Shown here piece by piece: positions 17,127 to 26,470 of a stretch of DNA of 64,000 nucleotides (within the stretch, counting starts at the first letter, position 1; each line of letters opens with the position of its first letter). The position numbers were made by a program, and so were the translations under genes. Location of the stretch: contig NZ_CP146991.1 in NCBI RefSeq assembly GCF_001941975.2, forward strand, positions 1,536,524 through 1,600,523. The letters are read 5' to 3'. The DNA is from Sporomusa sphaeroides DSM 2875 (GTDB taxonomy: Bacteria > Bacillota > Negativicutes > Sporomusales > Sporomusaceae). Under the pieces are notes generated by a model. It had not been told where the DNA came from, made no database searches, and worked only from the letters and a program-made list of their open reading frames with translations.

Positions 17127-17759
17127 ATGAGTATGCTAGACAAGTCCTGCTCTGATTTTCTGGAAGTGCTGGCCTCCAAAGCTCCGGTACCGGGCGGTGG
17201 CGGTGCAGCAGCCCTTGGCGGTGCCATCGGGATGGCTCTTTCCAACATGGTCGGCAACTTGACTGTAGGCAAAAAGAAATATGCCGAAGTGGAAGAGGAA
17301 GTTAAAGACCTAATTGTTAAAGGCAACAAGGTAATTGATGATTTAAAAAAATTGGTGGATGAGGATGCGGCGGTATTTGAGCCACTTTCCAAAGCCTATG
17401 GCTTGCCCAAAGACACACCAGAGCAGATAGCTTATAAAGAACAAGTTATGGAAAAATGCTCGAAAGATGCCTGTGAAGGCCCGATGGAAATTATGCGTAA
17501 ATGCTACGAAGGAATTAAATTGCACGAGCGCATGGGTCAAATTGGCACCAATTTGGCAATTTCCGATGTCGGCTGCGGCGTAGTATTTTTAAAATCCGCC
17601 CTGATCAGCGGGATGCTCAATGTTGTGATAAACCTGAATACAATTAAGGATCAGGAATATGTTAACAAAAACAAAGCGGAAATGGAACAATTGCTGGCCG
17701 ATGGCTCCAGAATCGCTGATGCTACGCTTGAACTGGTTCTTAATAAGATAAAGAAATAG
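17127..17759 (+). CDS. fchA: Methenyl-THF cyclohydrolase / formiminocyclodeaminase FchA
   Basis: 210 residues, cyclodeaminase/cyclohydrolase family. The N-terminal [20 protein letters not shown] is the family's glycine-rich substrate-binding segment, followed by the all-helical fold. In purine fermenters it acts on formimino-THF; in acetogens it is found with fhs and folD and supplies cyclohydrolase activity on methenyl-THF. First gene of the Wood-Ljungdahl block, 13 bases before folD. Start ATG 17127 is preceded by GGGAGG at 10 bases; ATG 17133 is an alternative. Confidence 0.9.
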   Translation: MSMLDKSCSDFLEVLASKAPVPGGGGAAALGGAIGMALSNMVGNLTVGKKKYAEVEEEVKDLIVKGNKVIDDLKKLVDEDAAVFEPLSKAYGLPKDTPEQIAYKEQVMEKCSKDACEGPMEIMRKCYEGIKLHERMGQIGTNLAISDVGCGVVFLKSALISGMLNVVINLNTIKDQEYVNKNKAEMEQLLADGSRIADATLELVLNKIKK

Positions 17760-17772
17760 GAGGAATCTGACG

Positions 17773-18636
17773 ATGGCCGAAAGATTAGCCGGTAAAGCGG
17801 TGGCCGATGCCATGAAGGAGGAACTCTCCCAAAAGGTGGCAGCCATTAAAGCTAAAGGTATTACTCCCAAGTTGGGGATTATCCGGGTCGGTGCCCGTCC
17901 TGACGATCTCTTCTATGAGGGCGGCGCCAAGAAAACCTGTGAGTCCATTGGCATGGAATACCAAGTTTTCGAATATCCTGCCGATATTGATCAGGCTGCT
18001 TTTGAAAAAGCCGTGATCGAGGTTGGCGCTAATAAAGAAGTCAATGGTATTCTCATGTTTGCGCCACTGCCCAAGCAATTGGATGAGAAAAAAATTCGCA
18101 GTCTTATTCCTGTAGAAAAAGATGTCGACTGCATGACCATTGGCAGTGCCGCTAAAGTTTACACGGACGATCCTACCGGCTTCCCGCCCTGTACTCCTAC
18201 GGCCTGTATGGATATTCTCAAATTCTATGATATCCCGTTAAAAGGTAAGAAAGCCGTTGTCCTGGGTCGTTCCCAAGTAGTTGGCAAGCCTGTTGCCATG
18301 CTGCTCTTAAGAGAGAATGCAACAGTAACCATTTGCCATTCACGGACAGATAATCTGCCGGCAGTCTGTGCCGACGCCGATGTTCTCATTGCCGCAGTGG
18401 GCCGGGCCAAAATGGTTAAGGCTAATTTTGTAAAACCAGGTCAAGTAGTAATTGACGTTGGGATTAATGAAGATCCGGACAATCCTGGAAAATATTGCGG
18501 TGATGTTGACTACGCCGAAGTAGAGCCGATTGTTGCCAAAATCACTCCGGTTCCCGGCGGTGTTGGCTCAGTTACAACCGTCGTGCTCTGCAAGCAAACC
18601 ATTCAGGCTTGCGAAATGCAAAACGGATTGGCTTAA
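17773..18636 (+). CDS. folD: Methylene-THF dehydrogenase / methenyl-THF cyclohydrolase FolD
   Basis: 287 residues. N-terminal catalytic domain with [13 protein letters not shown] (the Tyr...Lys region of the folate site; FolD usually has YxxxK, here YEGGAK), the PLPKQLD loop, and a C-terminal Rossmann domain with [11 protein letters not shown] and [12 protein letters not shown]. It interconverts methylene- and methenyl-/formyl-THF with NAD(P). Good Shine-Dalgarno (AGGAGGA). With FchA beside it the cyclohydrolase step may be duplicated. Confidence 0.94.
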   Translation: MAERLAGKAVADAMKEELSQKVAAIKAKGITPKLGIIRVGARPDDLFYEGGAKKTCESIGMEYQVFEYPADIDQAAFEKAVIEVGANKEVNGILMFAPLPKQLDEKKIRSLIPVEKDVDCMTIGSAAKVYTDDPTGFPPCTPTACMDILKFYDIPLKGKKAVVLGRSQVVGKPVAMLLLRENATVTICHSRTDNLPAVCADADVLIAAVGRAKMVKANFVKPGQVVIDVGINEDPDNPGKYCGDVDYAEVEPIVAKITPVPGGVGSVTTVVLCKQTIQACEMQNGLA

Positions 18637-18677
18637 CAATATTTGTAATTCTGCTATTGCACTAGGGGGCACAGCCA

Positions 18678-19319
18678 ATGCAAACCGGTAACAGTAATTC
18701 ACAGCATCTGCAGGATGGCTATCAGTTGGCTTATGAAAAAGCTTGCGCTGGCTTAGCTGCTAAAAATCCGGAAGAAATGGCCGCAAACAGTGGCGCTGAA
18801 TTTGATGGTGGTGTATTTACACTTCAATACATAAATGACATGTACACTGTAAGCTATCCTGACGGGGAAGTCAGCTTTGCCGGACGCCAGGAACCGGTGC
18901 CGATAGCCACTAAAGTAGTTTTGCTTCACTACCTGTTTACTGCAAGCGGACACGCTCTGTCCGGGCAGTTGATATCTTTTAAAGAAATACCAGGCGGCAT
19001 GATTTATTTGCAGCCATTCAATGGCCGGGTACTTGGCGGTTTTAAGGCCATATTTGGGAAAAAATCCGGTTTATTGCGCCAAGTGGGTGAAAAGCTGGGA
19101 GTTACATTTGCCCAATATGGTGATGTCTCTATTACACTGGACATTTTACCGCGCATTCCGATAACTTATGTTATCTGGGAAGGGGACGAGGAGTTCCCGG
19201 CTAATGCAACTGTATTATTTGATGCTACGGCTCAGTATTATCTACCCACCGAGGATTTAGTGGTGGCTGCTGCTGCCGGCGCCAGTCTGCTCAATAAAAC
19301 AGTTCGAACCTTAAGTTAA
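18678..19319 (+). CDS. DUF3786-type protein of unknown function
   Basis: 213 residues, no signal peptide or membrane helix, no Cys cluster. I read it as a DUF3786 protein: an N-terminal helix (YQLAYEKACAGLAAKNPEEMA), a beta-rich part around YTVSYPDGEV, the segment VVLLHYLFTASGHALSG, and the C-terminal half around ITYVIWEGDEEFPANATVLFD, split by turns. Members occur in anaerobes near corrinoid and C1 genes (from memory), but no function is known to me. Here it sits between folD and cooC in the Wood-Ljungdahl block, in the same orientation, so a role in C1 or corrinoid metabolism is a reasonable guess only. Confidence 0.75.
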   Translation: MQTGNSNSQHLQDGYQLAYEKACAGLAAKNPEEMAANSGAEFDGGVFTLQYINDMYTVSYPDGEVSFAGRQEPVPIATKVVLLHYLFTASGHALSGQLISFKEIPGGMIYLQPFNGRVLGGFKAIFGKKSGLLRQVGEKLGVTFAQYGDVSITLDILPRIPITYVIWEGDEEFPANATVLFDATAQYYLPTEDLVVAAAAGASLLNKTVRTLS

Positions 19320-19433
19320 GCGGCGAGCAGATACTGCCTGTATTTGACAGACAATTCCATATATACCGGCAATATGAAATTTTCGCAAACAATACAATTT
19401 GTTTGAGATAACCAAATTTAAGGAGGTGAAACT

Positions 19434-20204
19434 TTGAAAATTGCAGTCTCCGGCAAAGGCGGCGTCGGAAAAACGTCTGTCTCTGCCAGTTTAGCTAAAT
19501 TATTTGCCCGTGAGGGCCGCCGTGTTTACGCAGTAGACGCTGATCCTGATGCAAGTTTAGGCTTGGCTTTAGGAATTCCTGATGATATCTTGGCTAAAGT
19601 AATTCCACTAATTGACATGGAAGAAACCATTAAGCAGAAAAGTGCCGGTGGTGGTTTATTCTATAGTCTTAATCCTGATGTGGATGACATATTAGATGAG
19701 TATTCCATTAGCGTGGGTAACATCAGATTTTTACGAATGGGCGCTATTAAACCAGGCGGTTCAGCATGTTATTGCCGCGAAAATGCATTTCTGTTCTCCG
19801 TAGTAGACGCTTTGATCCTGGATAAGGACGATGTGGTTATTCTTGATATGGGAGCAGGCATTGAACACTTGACCCGTGGCACATCAAAAGGTGTAGACCT
19901 GATGCTTGTTGTTACAGAACCGAGTAAGACCAGTGTTCAAACCGCAAGAGTAGTCATGCAGCTGGCTAATGATTTGGGCATTGAGGTTACAAAAGTTATT
20001 GCTAATAAGATTCGTTCTCCGAAAGAAGAAACATTCATCCAGGAACAGTTTACGACTCAAGAACTGTTAGGTGTCATTCGCTTTGATGACGAACTGCTGG
20101 ATGTCGCTCTCGGAAACGAAGCAGACATACTTACCGGAGCCTTCAAAACGACCATGGAAGAAATCTATGGACGTATCGTTACAGGATGTAAAGTTAAAAA
20201 ATAG
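19434..20204 (+). CDS. cooC: CooC-type nickel-insertion ATPase (first copy)
   Basis: 256 residues, MinD/ParA-like ATPase. Deviant Walker A GKGGVGKTS at the N-terminus, Walker B VVILDMGAG, and a CYC motif (about residue 112) like the CxC that binds nickel in CooC. It matures the Ni-Fe-S C-cluster of CO dehydrogenase or the A-cluster of acetyl-CoA synthase. Start TTG 19434 has a perfect Shine-Dalgarno (AGGAGGTGA). A second, clearly different CooC-like gene lies at 29897-30652; the two may serve different metal sites (inference). Confidence 0.9.
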   Translation: MKIAVSGKGGVGKTSVSASLAKLFAREGRRVYAVDADPDASLGLALGIPDDILAKVIPLIDMEETIKQKSAGGGLFYSLNPDVDDILDEYSISVGNIRFLRMGAIKPGGSACYCRENAFLFSVVDALILDKDDVVILDMGAGIEHLTRGTSKGVDLMLVVTEPSKTSVQTARVVMQLANDLGIEVTKVIANKIRSPKEETFIQEQFTTQELLGVIRFDDELLDVALGNEADILTGAFKTTMEEIYGRIVTGCKVKK

Positions 20205-20246
20205 CTTGCATTCTTAAATAACAACTTAAAAGGGGGATTTAGATTT

Positions 20247-22013
20247 ATGGCTTGGGATGCTACGCAAATGAAGGATTGGCAAATCGCTGAGGCGGCGGAG
20301 GCCGCAGGAAATCTTCCCAGTACCGAGAAGTACCAGGAAATTCTGGGACTGCAAAAGGACGAAATTATTCCTTACGGCAAAACCCCGAAAGTCGATTTTC
20401 TGAAAGTCATTGACCGCCTGAAGGATAAACCTGACGGCAACTACATTGAGGTAACCGCCATTACTCCTACTCCGCTTGGTGAAGGCAAATCAACTACCTC
20501 CATCGGTATCATGGAAGGTCTTGGAAAACGCGGTGTAAACGTTGGCGGTGCCCTAAGGCAGCCTTCCGGCGGACCTACCATGAACGTTAAGGGCACTGCT
20601 GCCGGCGGCGGTAATGCGCTCCTCATTCCGATGACTGAGTTTTCGCTTGGTTTGACCGGCGACATCAATGACATTATGAATGCGCATAACCTGGGTATGG
20701 TAGCTATGAATGCCAGAATGCAGCATGAGGCTAACTATACTGATGCTGAATTGGCTAAGAGAAACCTCAAGCGTTTAGATATTGACCCCAAAAACATAGA
20801 AATGGGCTGGGTAATTGACTTTGCAGCCCAAGGTCTCCGTAACATCATTATGGGTCTTGGTGGTAAAAAAGACGGCTTTATGATGCATTCCAAGTTCGGT
20901 ATTGCTGTTGGTTCTGAATTGATGGCTATTTTGGCTGTTGCGAAAGATCTGGCAGATATGCGCGAACGCTTCAAGCATATCGTAGTTGGTTATAACAGAC
21001 AAGGCGAACCTGTCACTACCGGTGACCTGGAAGTTGATGGCGCTATGACTGCTTGGATGCGTAATACCATCAATCCGACACTTTGCTCCACAGTAGAAGG
21101 TCAGCCTTGCTTCGTACATGCCGGCCCGTTTGCCAATATCGCTATTGGCCAGTCCTCTATTATTGCTGACCGCATAGGCTTGAAGTGCTTTGATTATCAT
21201 GTAACTGAATCTGGTTTTGCTGCCGACATCGGCTTTGAAAAATTCTGGAACGTTAAGTGCCGCTTAAGCGGACTTAAGCCTAACGTTTCTATCCTGGTTG
21301 CCACTGTTCGCGCCCTTAAGATGCATGGTGGCGGACCTACCGTTGTACCAGGCCGTCCGCTTCCTGACGAGTACACCAAAGAAAACCTTGGCCTCTTAGA
21401 AAAAGGCTGTGAAAACATGGTGCACTTGATCAACATGATTAAGAAATCCGGTATTAAGCCTGTTGTTTGTATCAACGCTTTCTACACAGATACTGCTGCC
21501 GAACATGCGCTTGTGAAAAGGATTGCTGAACAAGCAGGCGCTCGCGCCGCTGTTTCCGAGCATTGGGCCAAGGGTGGCGACGGCGCTCTTGATCTGGCTG
21601 ATGCTGTTATGGATGCTTGTAAAGAAAAAGTTGATTTCAAATATCTGTATCCGCTTGAAATGCCGCTTCGTCAACGCGTTGAGCTTATTGCCAAAGAAGT
21701 TTATGGTGCCGATGGTGTTGACTGGGCTCCTCTGGCTCAAGAAAAAGCACAGAAATTTGAGTCTGATCCTAAGTACGCCGATTATTGCACGATGATGGTT
21801 AAGAGCCACCTGTCCTTGTCGCATGAACCGACCTGGAAAGGCGTACCGAAAGGCTGGAGACTGCCGATTCGCGACATCCTGGTTTATGGCGGCGCCAAAT
21901 TCCTCTGCCCGATGGCCGGTGCTATCAGCTTGATGCCGGGAACCAGCTCTGACCCTGCATATCGCCGTATTGATGTTGACGTTAATACCGGCAAAGTTAG
22001 CGGTTTGTTCTAA
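20247..22013 (+). CDS. fhs: Formate-tetrahydrofolate ligase
   Basis: 588 residues, slightly longer than the usual 555-560. P-loop TPLGEGKST (about residues 73-81) and further family signatures [16 protein letters not shown] and [11 protein letters not shown], with the C-terminal [10 protein letters not shown]. It activates formate with ATP to 10-formyl-THF, the first THF-dependent step of the methyl branch. About 30 extra residues lie at the N-terminus. Shine-Dalgarno GGGGG before ATG 20247. A 13-bp hairpin follows the gene. Confidence 0.97.
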   Translation: MAWDATQMKDWQIAEAAEAAGNLPSTEKYQEILGLQKDEIIPYGKTPKVDFLKVIDRLKDKPDGNYIEVTAITPTPLGEGKSTTSIGIMEGLGKRGVNVGGALRQPSGGPTMNVKGTAAGGGNALLIPMTEFSLGLTGDINDIMNAHNLGMVAMNARMQHEANYTDAELAKRNLKRLDIDPKNIEMGWVIDFAAQGLRNIIMGLGGKKDGFMMHSKFGIAVGSELMAILAVAKDLADMRERFKHIVVGYNRQGEPVTTGDLEVDGAMTAWMRNTINPTLCSTVEGQPCFVHAGPFANIAIGQSSIIADRIGLKCFDYHVTESGFAADIGFEKFWNVKCRLSGLKPNVSILVATVRALKMHGGGPTVVPGRPLPDEYTKENLGLLEKGCENMVHLINMIKKSGIKPVVCINAFYTDTAAEHALVKRIAEQAGARAAVSEHWAKGGDGALDLADAVMDACKEKVDFKYLYPLEMPLRQRVELIAKEVYGADGVDWAPLAQEKAQKFESDPKYADYCTMMVKSHLSLSHEPTWKGVPKGWRLPIRDILVYGGAKFLCPMAGAISLMPGTSSDPAYRRIDVDVNTGKVSGLF

Positions 22014-22059
22014 ATTTTATAAAAAAACAAAAATATACAAAAATTTTCTCATAACTCAG

Positions 22060-22091
22060 CAGGTATTCGCCCGCCTAAGGGCGAATACCTG
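22060..22091 (+). terminator. Hairpin between fhs and acsA
   Basis: 13-bp perfect stem (22060-22072 with 22079-22091, loop GCCTAA). No T-run follows. Because the genes on both sides belong to one functional block, it may adjust expression or protect a processed mRNA end rather than stop transcription. Confidence 0.6.
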
Positions 22092-22206
22092 TAAGTGTAG
22101 AGTTTGTGAAAAAAACCTCATAATTAACCGATCCTGACTAGTTAAGCTCCTTGTAAGTGGATTCACCTGAAAAACAACTATGATGAACATAGGGAGGAAA
22201 AGAAGA

Positions 22207-24147
22207 ATGTCCGAACAAAGAACAATTGACGTGGCAGCAACTCAGATGCTGGATAAAGCCAAAGAAATCGGCTTTTTAACAACATTTGATCGCGCCAAAG
22301 CTCAAGAGCCTCGTTGTACCTTTGGCAATACTGGTATTTGCTGCCGTATTTGCTTACAAGGTCCTTGCCGCATTCTGCCCAAGAAACCAGGTGGTAATAA
22401 AGGTATTTGTGGTGCCGCTGACTACACCATCGTTGCTAGAAATACCGTTCGTTACATTGCAGGCGGCGCTGCGGCTCACTCCGACCATGGCCGCGAAATC
22501 GCAGAAGTTCTGCTAAGTGTTGCTGAAGGAAGAGTTCATGACTATAAAATCACAGATGCCGATAAGCTCATAAGAGTTGCGAAAAAAATCGGTGTTGAAA
22601 CCGAAGGCCGCGAAATGATGGCAATCTGCAAAGACGTAGCTAGCGCAGCTCTTGCTGAATTTGGCCGTGTTGATGAGACTAAAGAGCTTGCCTGGATTAA
22701 CGCTTATACAAATGAAGAAAGACTTAACATTTGGCGTAAAACTGCTATTATGCCTTCCGGCATTAACTTAAGTCTGGCCAAATTACTCCACCAAACTCAT
22801 ATCGGTGTTGACTCCGACCCTGTTAATATTATTTTTGGTGGTCTTAAGGCTGCCTTGTGCGATATCGACGGTCAGCATCTTGCTACCGACTTGTCGGATA
22901 TTCTCTTTGGTACTGGCGTTCCTGTAGTAACTGAGGCTAATCTTGGCGCAATCAAAGAAGATAAAGTTAATATTGCTCTCCATGGTCATAATCCGCTTCT
23001 TTCCCAAATGGTTGTTAAGGCTGCCAAAGAAATGCAGGAGGAAGCTAAAGCTGCTGGCGCTGCAGGCATTAACCTTGTTGGTATCTGCTGCACCGGTAAC
23101 GAGGTTCTGACTCGTGAAGGCGTTGCCATTGCCACTAACTTTGCTACCCAAGAGCTTGCTATTATGACTGGTGCTATGGACGCAATGGTTGTTGACGTTC
23201 AGTGTATCATGCCGAGCATACGCTCTGCCGCTGAATGCTATCACACTAAGATCGTTACCACCATGCCAATCATGAAGATTCCTGGATCATATCATTTTGC
23301 GTTTGATGAGCACCAAGCTGTTGACAGTGCCAAAGAAATTATCCGTTTAGCTATTGATGCCTATAAAAACCGGGATAAGTCAAAAGTATGTATTCCCGAA
23401 CTCAGAAATAAAGTTGTTGCTGGTTTCACTTTAGAAGCCATGTATAACATTTTTAGAAAAATTAACCCGGAAAATCCGATGAAAGTTGTTGCCGACGCGA
23501 TTGAGGCCGGAGAAATTAAAGGGGTTGCAGCTCTTATTGGCTGTAATAACCTGAAAGGCACTCATGACTACAACCATACTACAATCGCCAAAGAGTTGGC
23601 TAAGAACGATGTTCTTCTTATAGCTACCGGTTGTTCAGCTCAGGCTCACGCGCTGGCTGGTATGATGAACGGTGATGCTGTTAAAGAATATGCAGGTGAA
23701 GGTCTGAAAAAATTCTTTGCCCGTTTGAATGCAGTTGCCGGCTTAACTGAAGAGTTGCCGCTGATGTTCCACATGGGTTCTTGTGTTGACAATAGCCGTT
23801 GCCAGGACTTTGCTACAGATCTGGCTAACACTATGGGCTTAGAATATGCAGAAGTTCCTTATGTTGTCAGCGCTCCGGAAGCAATGTCGGAAAAGGCTGT
23901 TGCTATCGGTTCCTGGAACGTTGCCTATGGTAATCCTACCCACGTTGGTGTTATTGCTCCGACTGTTGGTAGCCAGCTTGTCAATGATGTTGTTACCAAA
24001 GTTGCGGAAGACGTATTTGGCGGTTTCTTTTTCTGGGAACCGGATGCTCATAAAGCTTCTGCCAGAATGGTCGAGATACTGGAAGAACGCAATTGGAAGA
24101 ATGCTATGCGTAAAAAAGCCCGTGATGCACAAGAGGCTGCCGAGTAA
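22207..24147 (+). CDS. acsA: Anaerobic CO dehydrogenase catalytic subunit AcsA/CooS
   Basis: 646 residues, Ni-Fe-S CO dehydrogenase. The N-terminal cysteines in PRCTFGNTGICCR and ICLQGPCRI bind the D and B clusters; later Cys-rich motifs (IALHGHNP, GICCTGNEV, GCNNLKGTHDYNH, ATGCSAQAHAL, GSCVDNSRC) hold the C-cluster. It reduces CO2 to CO, which passes to AcsB through a channel. Start ATG 22207 has GGGAGG at 12 bases; the open frame begins at 22180 but without support. It lies directly ahead of acsB, in the order typical of acetogens. Confidence 0.97.
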   Translation: MSEQRTIDVAATQMLDKAKEIGFLTTFDRAKAQEPRCTFGNTGICCRICLQGPCRILPKKPGGNKGICGAADYTIVARNTVRYIAGGAAAHSDHGREIAEVLLSVAEGRVHDYKITDADKLIRVAKKIGVETEGREMMAICKDVASAALAEFGRVDETKELAWINAYTNEERLNIWRKTAIMPSGINLSLAKLLHQTHIGVDSDPVNIIFGGLKAALCDIDGQHLATDLSDILFGTGVPVVTEANLGAIKEDKVNIALHGHNPLLSQMVVKAAKEMQEEAKAAGAAGINLVGICCTGNEVLTREGVAIATNFATQELAIMTGAMDAMVVDVQCIMPSIRSAAECYHTKIVTTMPIMKIPGSYHFAFDEHQAVDSAKEIIRLAIDAYKNRDKSKVCIPELRNKVVAGFTLEAMYNIFRKINPENPMKVVADAIEAGEIKGVAALIGCNNLKGTHDYNHTTIAKELAKNDVLLIATGCSAQAHALAGMMNGDAVKEYAGEGLKKFFARLNAVAGLTEELPLMFHMGSCVDNSRCQDFATDLANTMGLEYAEVPYVVSAPEAMSEKAVAIGSWNVAYGNPTHVGVIAPTVGSQLVNDVVTKVAEDVFGGFFFWEPDAHKASARMVEILEERNWKNAMRKKARDAQEAAE

Positions 24148-24223
24148 TTAACTTTGATACCCTGCTATTAGCTACTCAATAGATAATGAGAAATTGACTC
24201 TATGAAGGAGGAAGAAAAACAAT

Positions 24224-26353
24224 ATGTCTATGGAGCTTTTTAAAGGCGCCTATGAAGGTGCTGTCACAGCTACCAGCTACGCAGAAATTCTTCTGGCGAA
24301 AGCTATTAAGGAATATGGTGCCGACTGCCCGGTTAAATATCCTGAAACCGCATACAGATTACCGGTTATCACTGCGCTGAGCGGTGAGGAAGTAAATACA
24401 ATTGGTGATCTCGCCCCCATTCTTAATCGGGTTCGGACCACTAACATAAAAGAAGAACTGAATTTTGAAAATGCTAAATTGAACGGTGAAGCTACCCTGT
24501 ATGCAGCTGAGATTATTGAAGCACTTCGTTACATCAATGGCGCTAAACCTGATAAATATCCGTATTGCGGTTTTATCGGTGATCCTATTCTTCGTAAATT
24601 CGGTGTACCTTTGGTTGACCAAACTATCCCTGGTGTTGCTGTTATCGTCGGTAAAGGCAAAGACAGCAAATCCACCGGCAAACTGGTAAAAGACCTCCAA
24701 TCCAAAGGCATCATGATTTTCCTGGCCAACGAAGTAATCGAGCAATGTATTGAAGAAAATGTTAAAATTGGCGCTGACTTCATTACCTTCCCTCTCGGTA
24801 ACTTCACCCAGGTTATCCATGCTGTTAACTTTGCTTTCCGTGCCGGTCTTGCTTTCGGTGGCATTCCTGCCGGACAGCGTGAACGTGCTATTGAATATCA
24901 GGCAAAACGCGTACTTGCGTTCGTAATCCAGCTTGGACCTAATGATATCGTTAAATTTGCTGCTGAATTTGGCGCTATCTTCATGGGCTTCCCGATTGTC
25001 ACCGACCAGCCGGTTGCTGAAGAAATTCCTGACTGGTATCAATCTGAGCCTGATTATGAGAAGATTGGCAAACTCGGTCTCGAAATGCGCGGCATTAAAA
25101 TCAAAATTGTTGATATCCCTGTACCTATCACCATTGGACCGGCTTTCGAAGGCGAAACCATCCGTAAAAAAGATGCACATGTTGAGTTCGGCGGCGGCCG
25201 CTCCACCAGCTTCGAGCTTGTTCGCATGGTTGATGCCGACCAGGTTGAAGACGGCAAAATCGAAGTTATCGGACCAGAAATTGATGAAATGCCGGAAGGC
25301 AGCGTCTTCCCGCTGGGCGTTATGGTTGACGTCTATGGCCGTAAGATGCAGGAAGACTTCGAAGGCGTGCTTGAGCGCCGTATCCACTACTTCATTAACT
25401 ATGGTGAAGGTTTGTGGCACGTAGCCCAGCGTAACATGATGTGGGTGCGTATCGGCAAAAACGCTAAAGAATTAGGTTTCAAAATTAAGGATATCGGCGA
25501 AATTCTTATTGCCAAATTCAAATCAGATTATCCGGCAATTATTGACCGGGTACAAGTTACCATTATCACTGATAAAGATGTTATTGAAGATAAAATCAAG
25601 CTTGCTATTGAAAAATACGCAGCTCGTGATGCCCGTCTCAAAGGCCTTACCGATGAGTCGGTTGAGACCTACTACTCCTGCACACTCTGTCAGTCCTTCG
25701 CACCGAACCATGTTTGTATCGTATCGCCTGAGCGCGTAGGTTTGTGCGGTGCTGTAAGCTGGCTTGATGCCAAGGCTTCCAATGAGATTACTCCGACAGG
25801 CCCGAACCAGCCGATCGAAAAAGGTGAATGCACCGATGAGGCTAAAGGCAGCTGGAAGAATCTGAATGAATTCCTGTACACTCATTCCAACCGTACTGTA
25901 GAAAATGTAAACTTCTACACCATGATGGAAGATCCAATGACTTCCTGTGGTTGCTTTGAGGCTATTATGGCGATACTGCCGCTGTGTAACGGCGTTATGC
26001 TTACTACCCGTGAGCATTCCGGCGATACTCCTTGCGGTATGACCTTCTCCGCATTGGCCGGCACTTGCGGCGGCGGTGTTCAAACCCCTGGCTTCATGGG
26101 TATTGGCCGTCGTTACCTCTGCAGCTCTAAGTTCATTCCTGCCGATGGTGGCCTCGGACGTGTAGTCTGGTTGCCGAAAGAGCTCAAAGAATATCTCGGT
26201 CAAGACTTGGTTGATGCTGCTGTAGCTGCTGGTCTTGGTGCCGACTTCGTTGACAAGATTGCTGACGAAACTGTAGGTATCACTGAAGAAGAAATCCTGC
26301 CGTTCCTTGAAGAAAAACAACATCCGGCTCTTAAAATGGATCCGATGATGTAA
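24224..26353 (+). CDS. acsB: Acetyl-CoA synthase AcsB (CO dehydrogenase/ACS alpha subunit)
   Basis: 709 residues. The C-terminal third carries the A-cluster ligands: CTLCQSF, NHVCIV, ERVGLCGAV and later TSCGCFEAI. The N-terminal domain forms the CO channel with AcsA, and the middle domain binds CoA and ferredoxin. It condenses CO, a methyl group from the corrinoid protein and CoA to acetyl-CoA. Excellent Shine-Dalgarno (AAGGAGGA). A 353-residue open frame on the opposite strand is a codon-bias shadow. Confidence 0.97.
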   Translation: MSMELFKGAYEGAVTATSYAEILLAKAIKEYGADCPVKYPETAYRLPVITALSGEEVNTIGDLAPILNRVRTTNIKEELNFENAKLNGEATLYAAEIIEALRYINGAKPDKYPYCGFIGDPILRKFGVPLVDQTIPGVAVIVGKGKDSKSTGKLVKDLQSKGIMIFLANEVIEQCIEENVKIGADFITFPLGNFTQVIHAVNFAFRAGLAFGGIPAGQRERAIEYQAKRVLAFVIQLGPNDIVKFAAEFGAIFMGFPIVTDQPVAEEIPDWYQSEPDYEKIGKLGLEMRGIKIKIVDIPVPITIGPAFEGETIRKKDAHVEFGGGRSTSFELVRMVDADQVEDGKIEVIGPEIDEMPEGSVFPLGVMVDVYGRKMQEDFEGVLERRIHYFINYGEGLWHVAQRNMMWVRIGKNAKELGFKIKDIGEILIAKFKSDYPAIIDRVQVTIITDKDVIEDKIKLAIEKYAARDARLKGLTDESVETYYSCTLCQSFAPNHVCIVSPERVGLCGAVSWLDAKASNEITPTGPNQPIEKGECTDEAKGSWKNLNEFLYTHSNRTVENVNFYTMMEDPMTSCGCFEAIMAILPLCNGVMLTTREHSGDTPCGMTFSALAGTCGGGVQTPGFMGIGRRYLCSSKFIPADGGLGRVVWLPKELKEYLGQDLVDAAVAAGLGADFVDKIADETVGITEEEILPFLEEKQHPALKMDPMM

Positions 26354-26383
26354 TTAACCCTAAGTAACCTTTTTGGAAGAATT

Positions 26384-26427
26384 CGGGACACATCCGGATA
26401 ACAGCATAGCGTTTCTGATGTGTCCCG
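26384..26427 (+). terminator. Hairpin between acsB and acsC
   Basis: CGGGACACATC (26384-26394) pairs with GATGTGTCCCG (26417-26427), extended by one pair; loop of 22 bases. T-rich sequence follows at 26432-26450. It may partly terminate transcription or set the acsB:acsC ratio. Confidence 0.55.
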
Positions 26428-26470
26428 ATTCTCATATTTTAAGTTCTTATATTCGAAAGGAGAAGAGAAA

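Noticed and set aside
22060-22091. Single-unit CRISPR-like palindrome or repeat
   Set aside because: The 13-bp hairpin occurs once; no regularly spaced repeats exist anywhere in the window.
24359-25420. 353-codon open frame on the minus strand inside acsB
   Set aside because: It lies wholly within a well-supported gene, has no ribosome-binding site or known domain, and results from codon bias.
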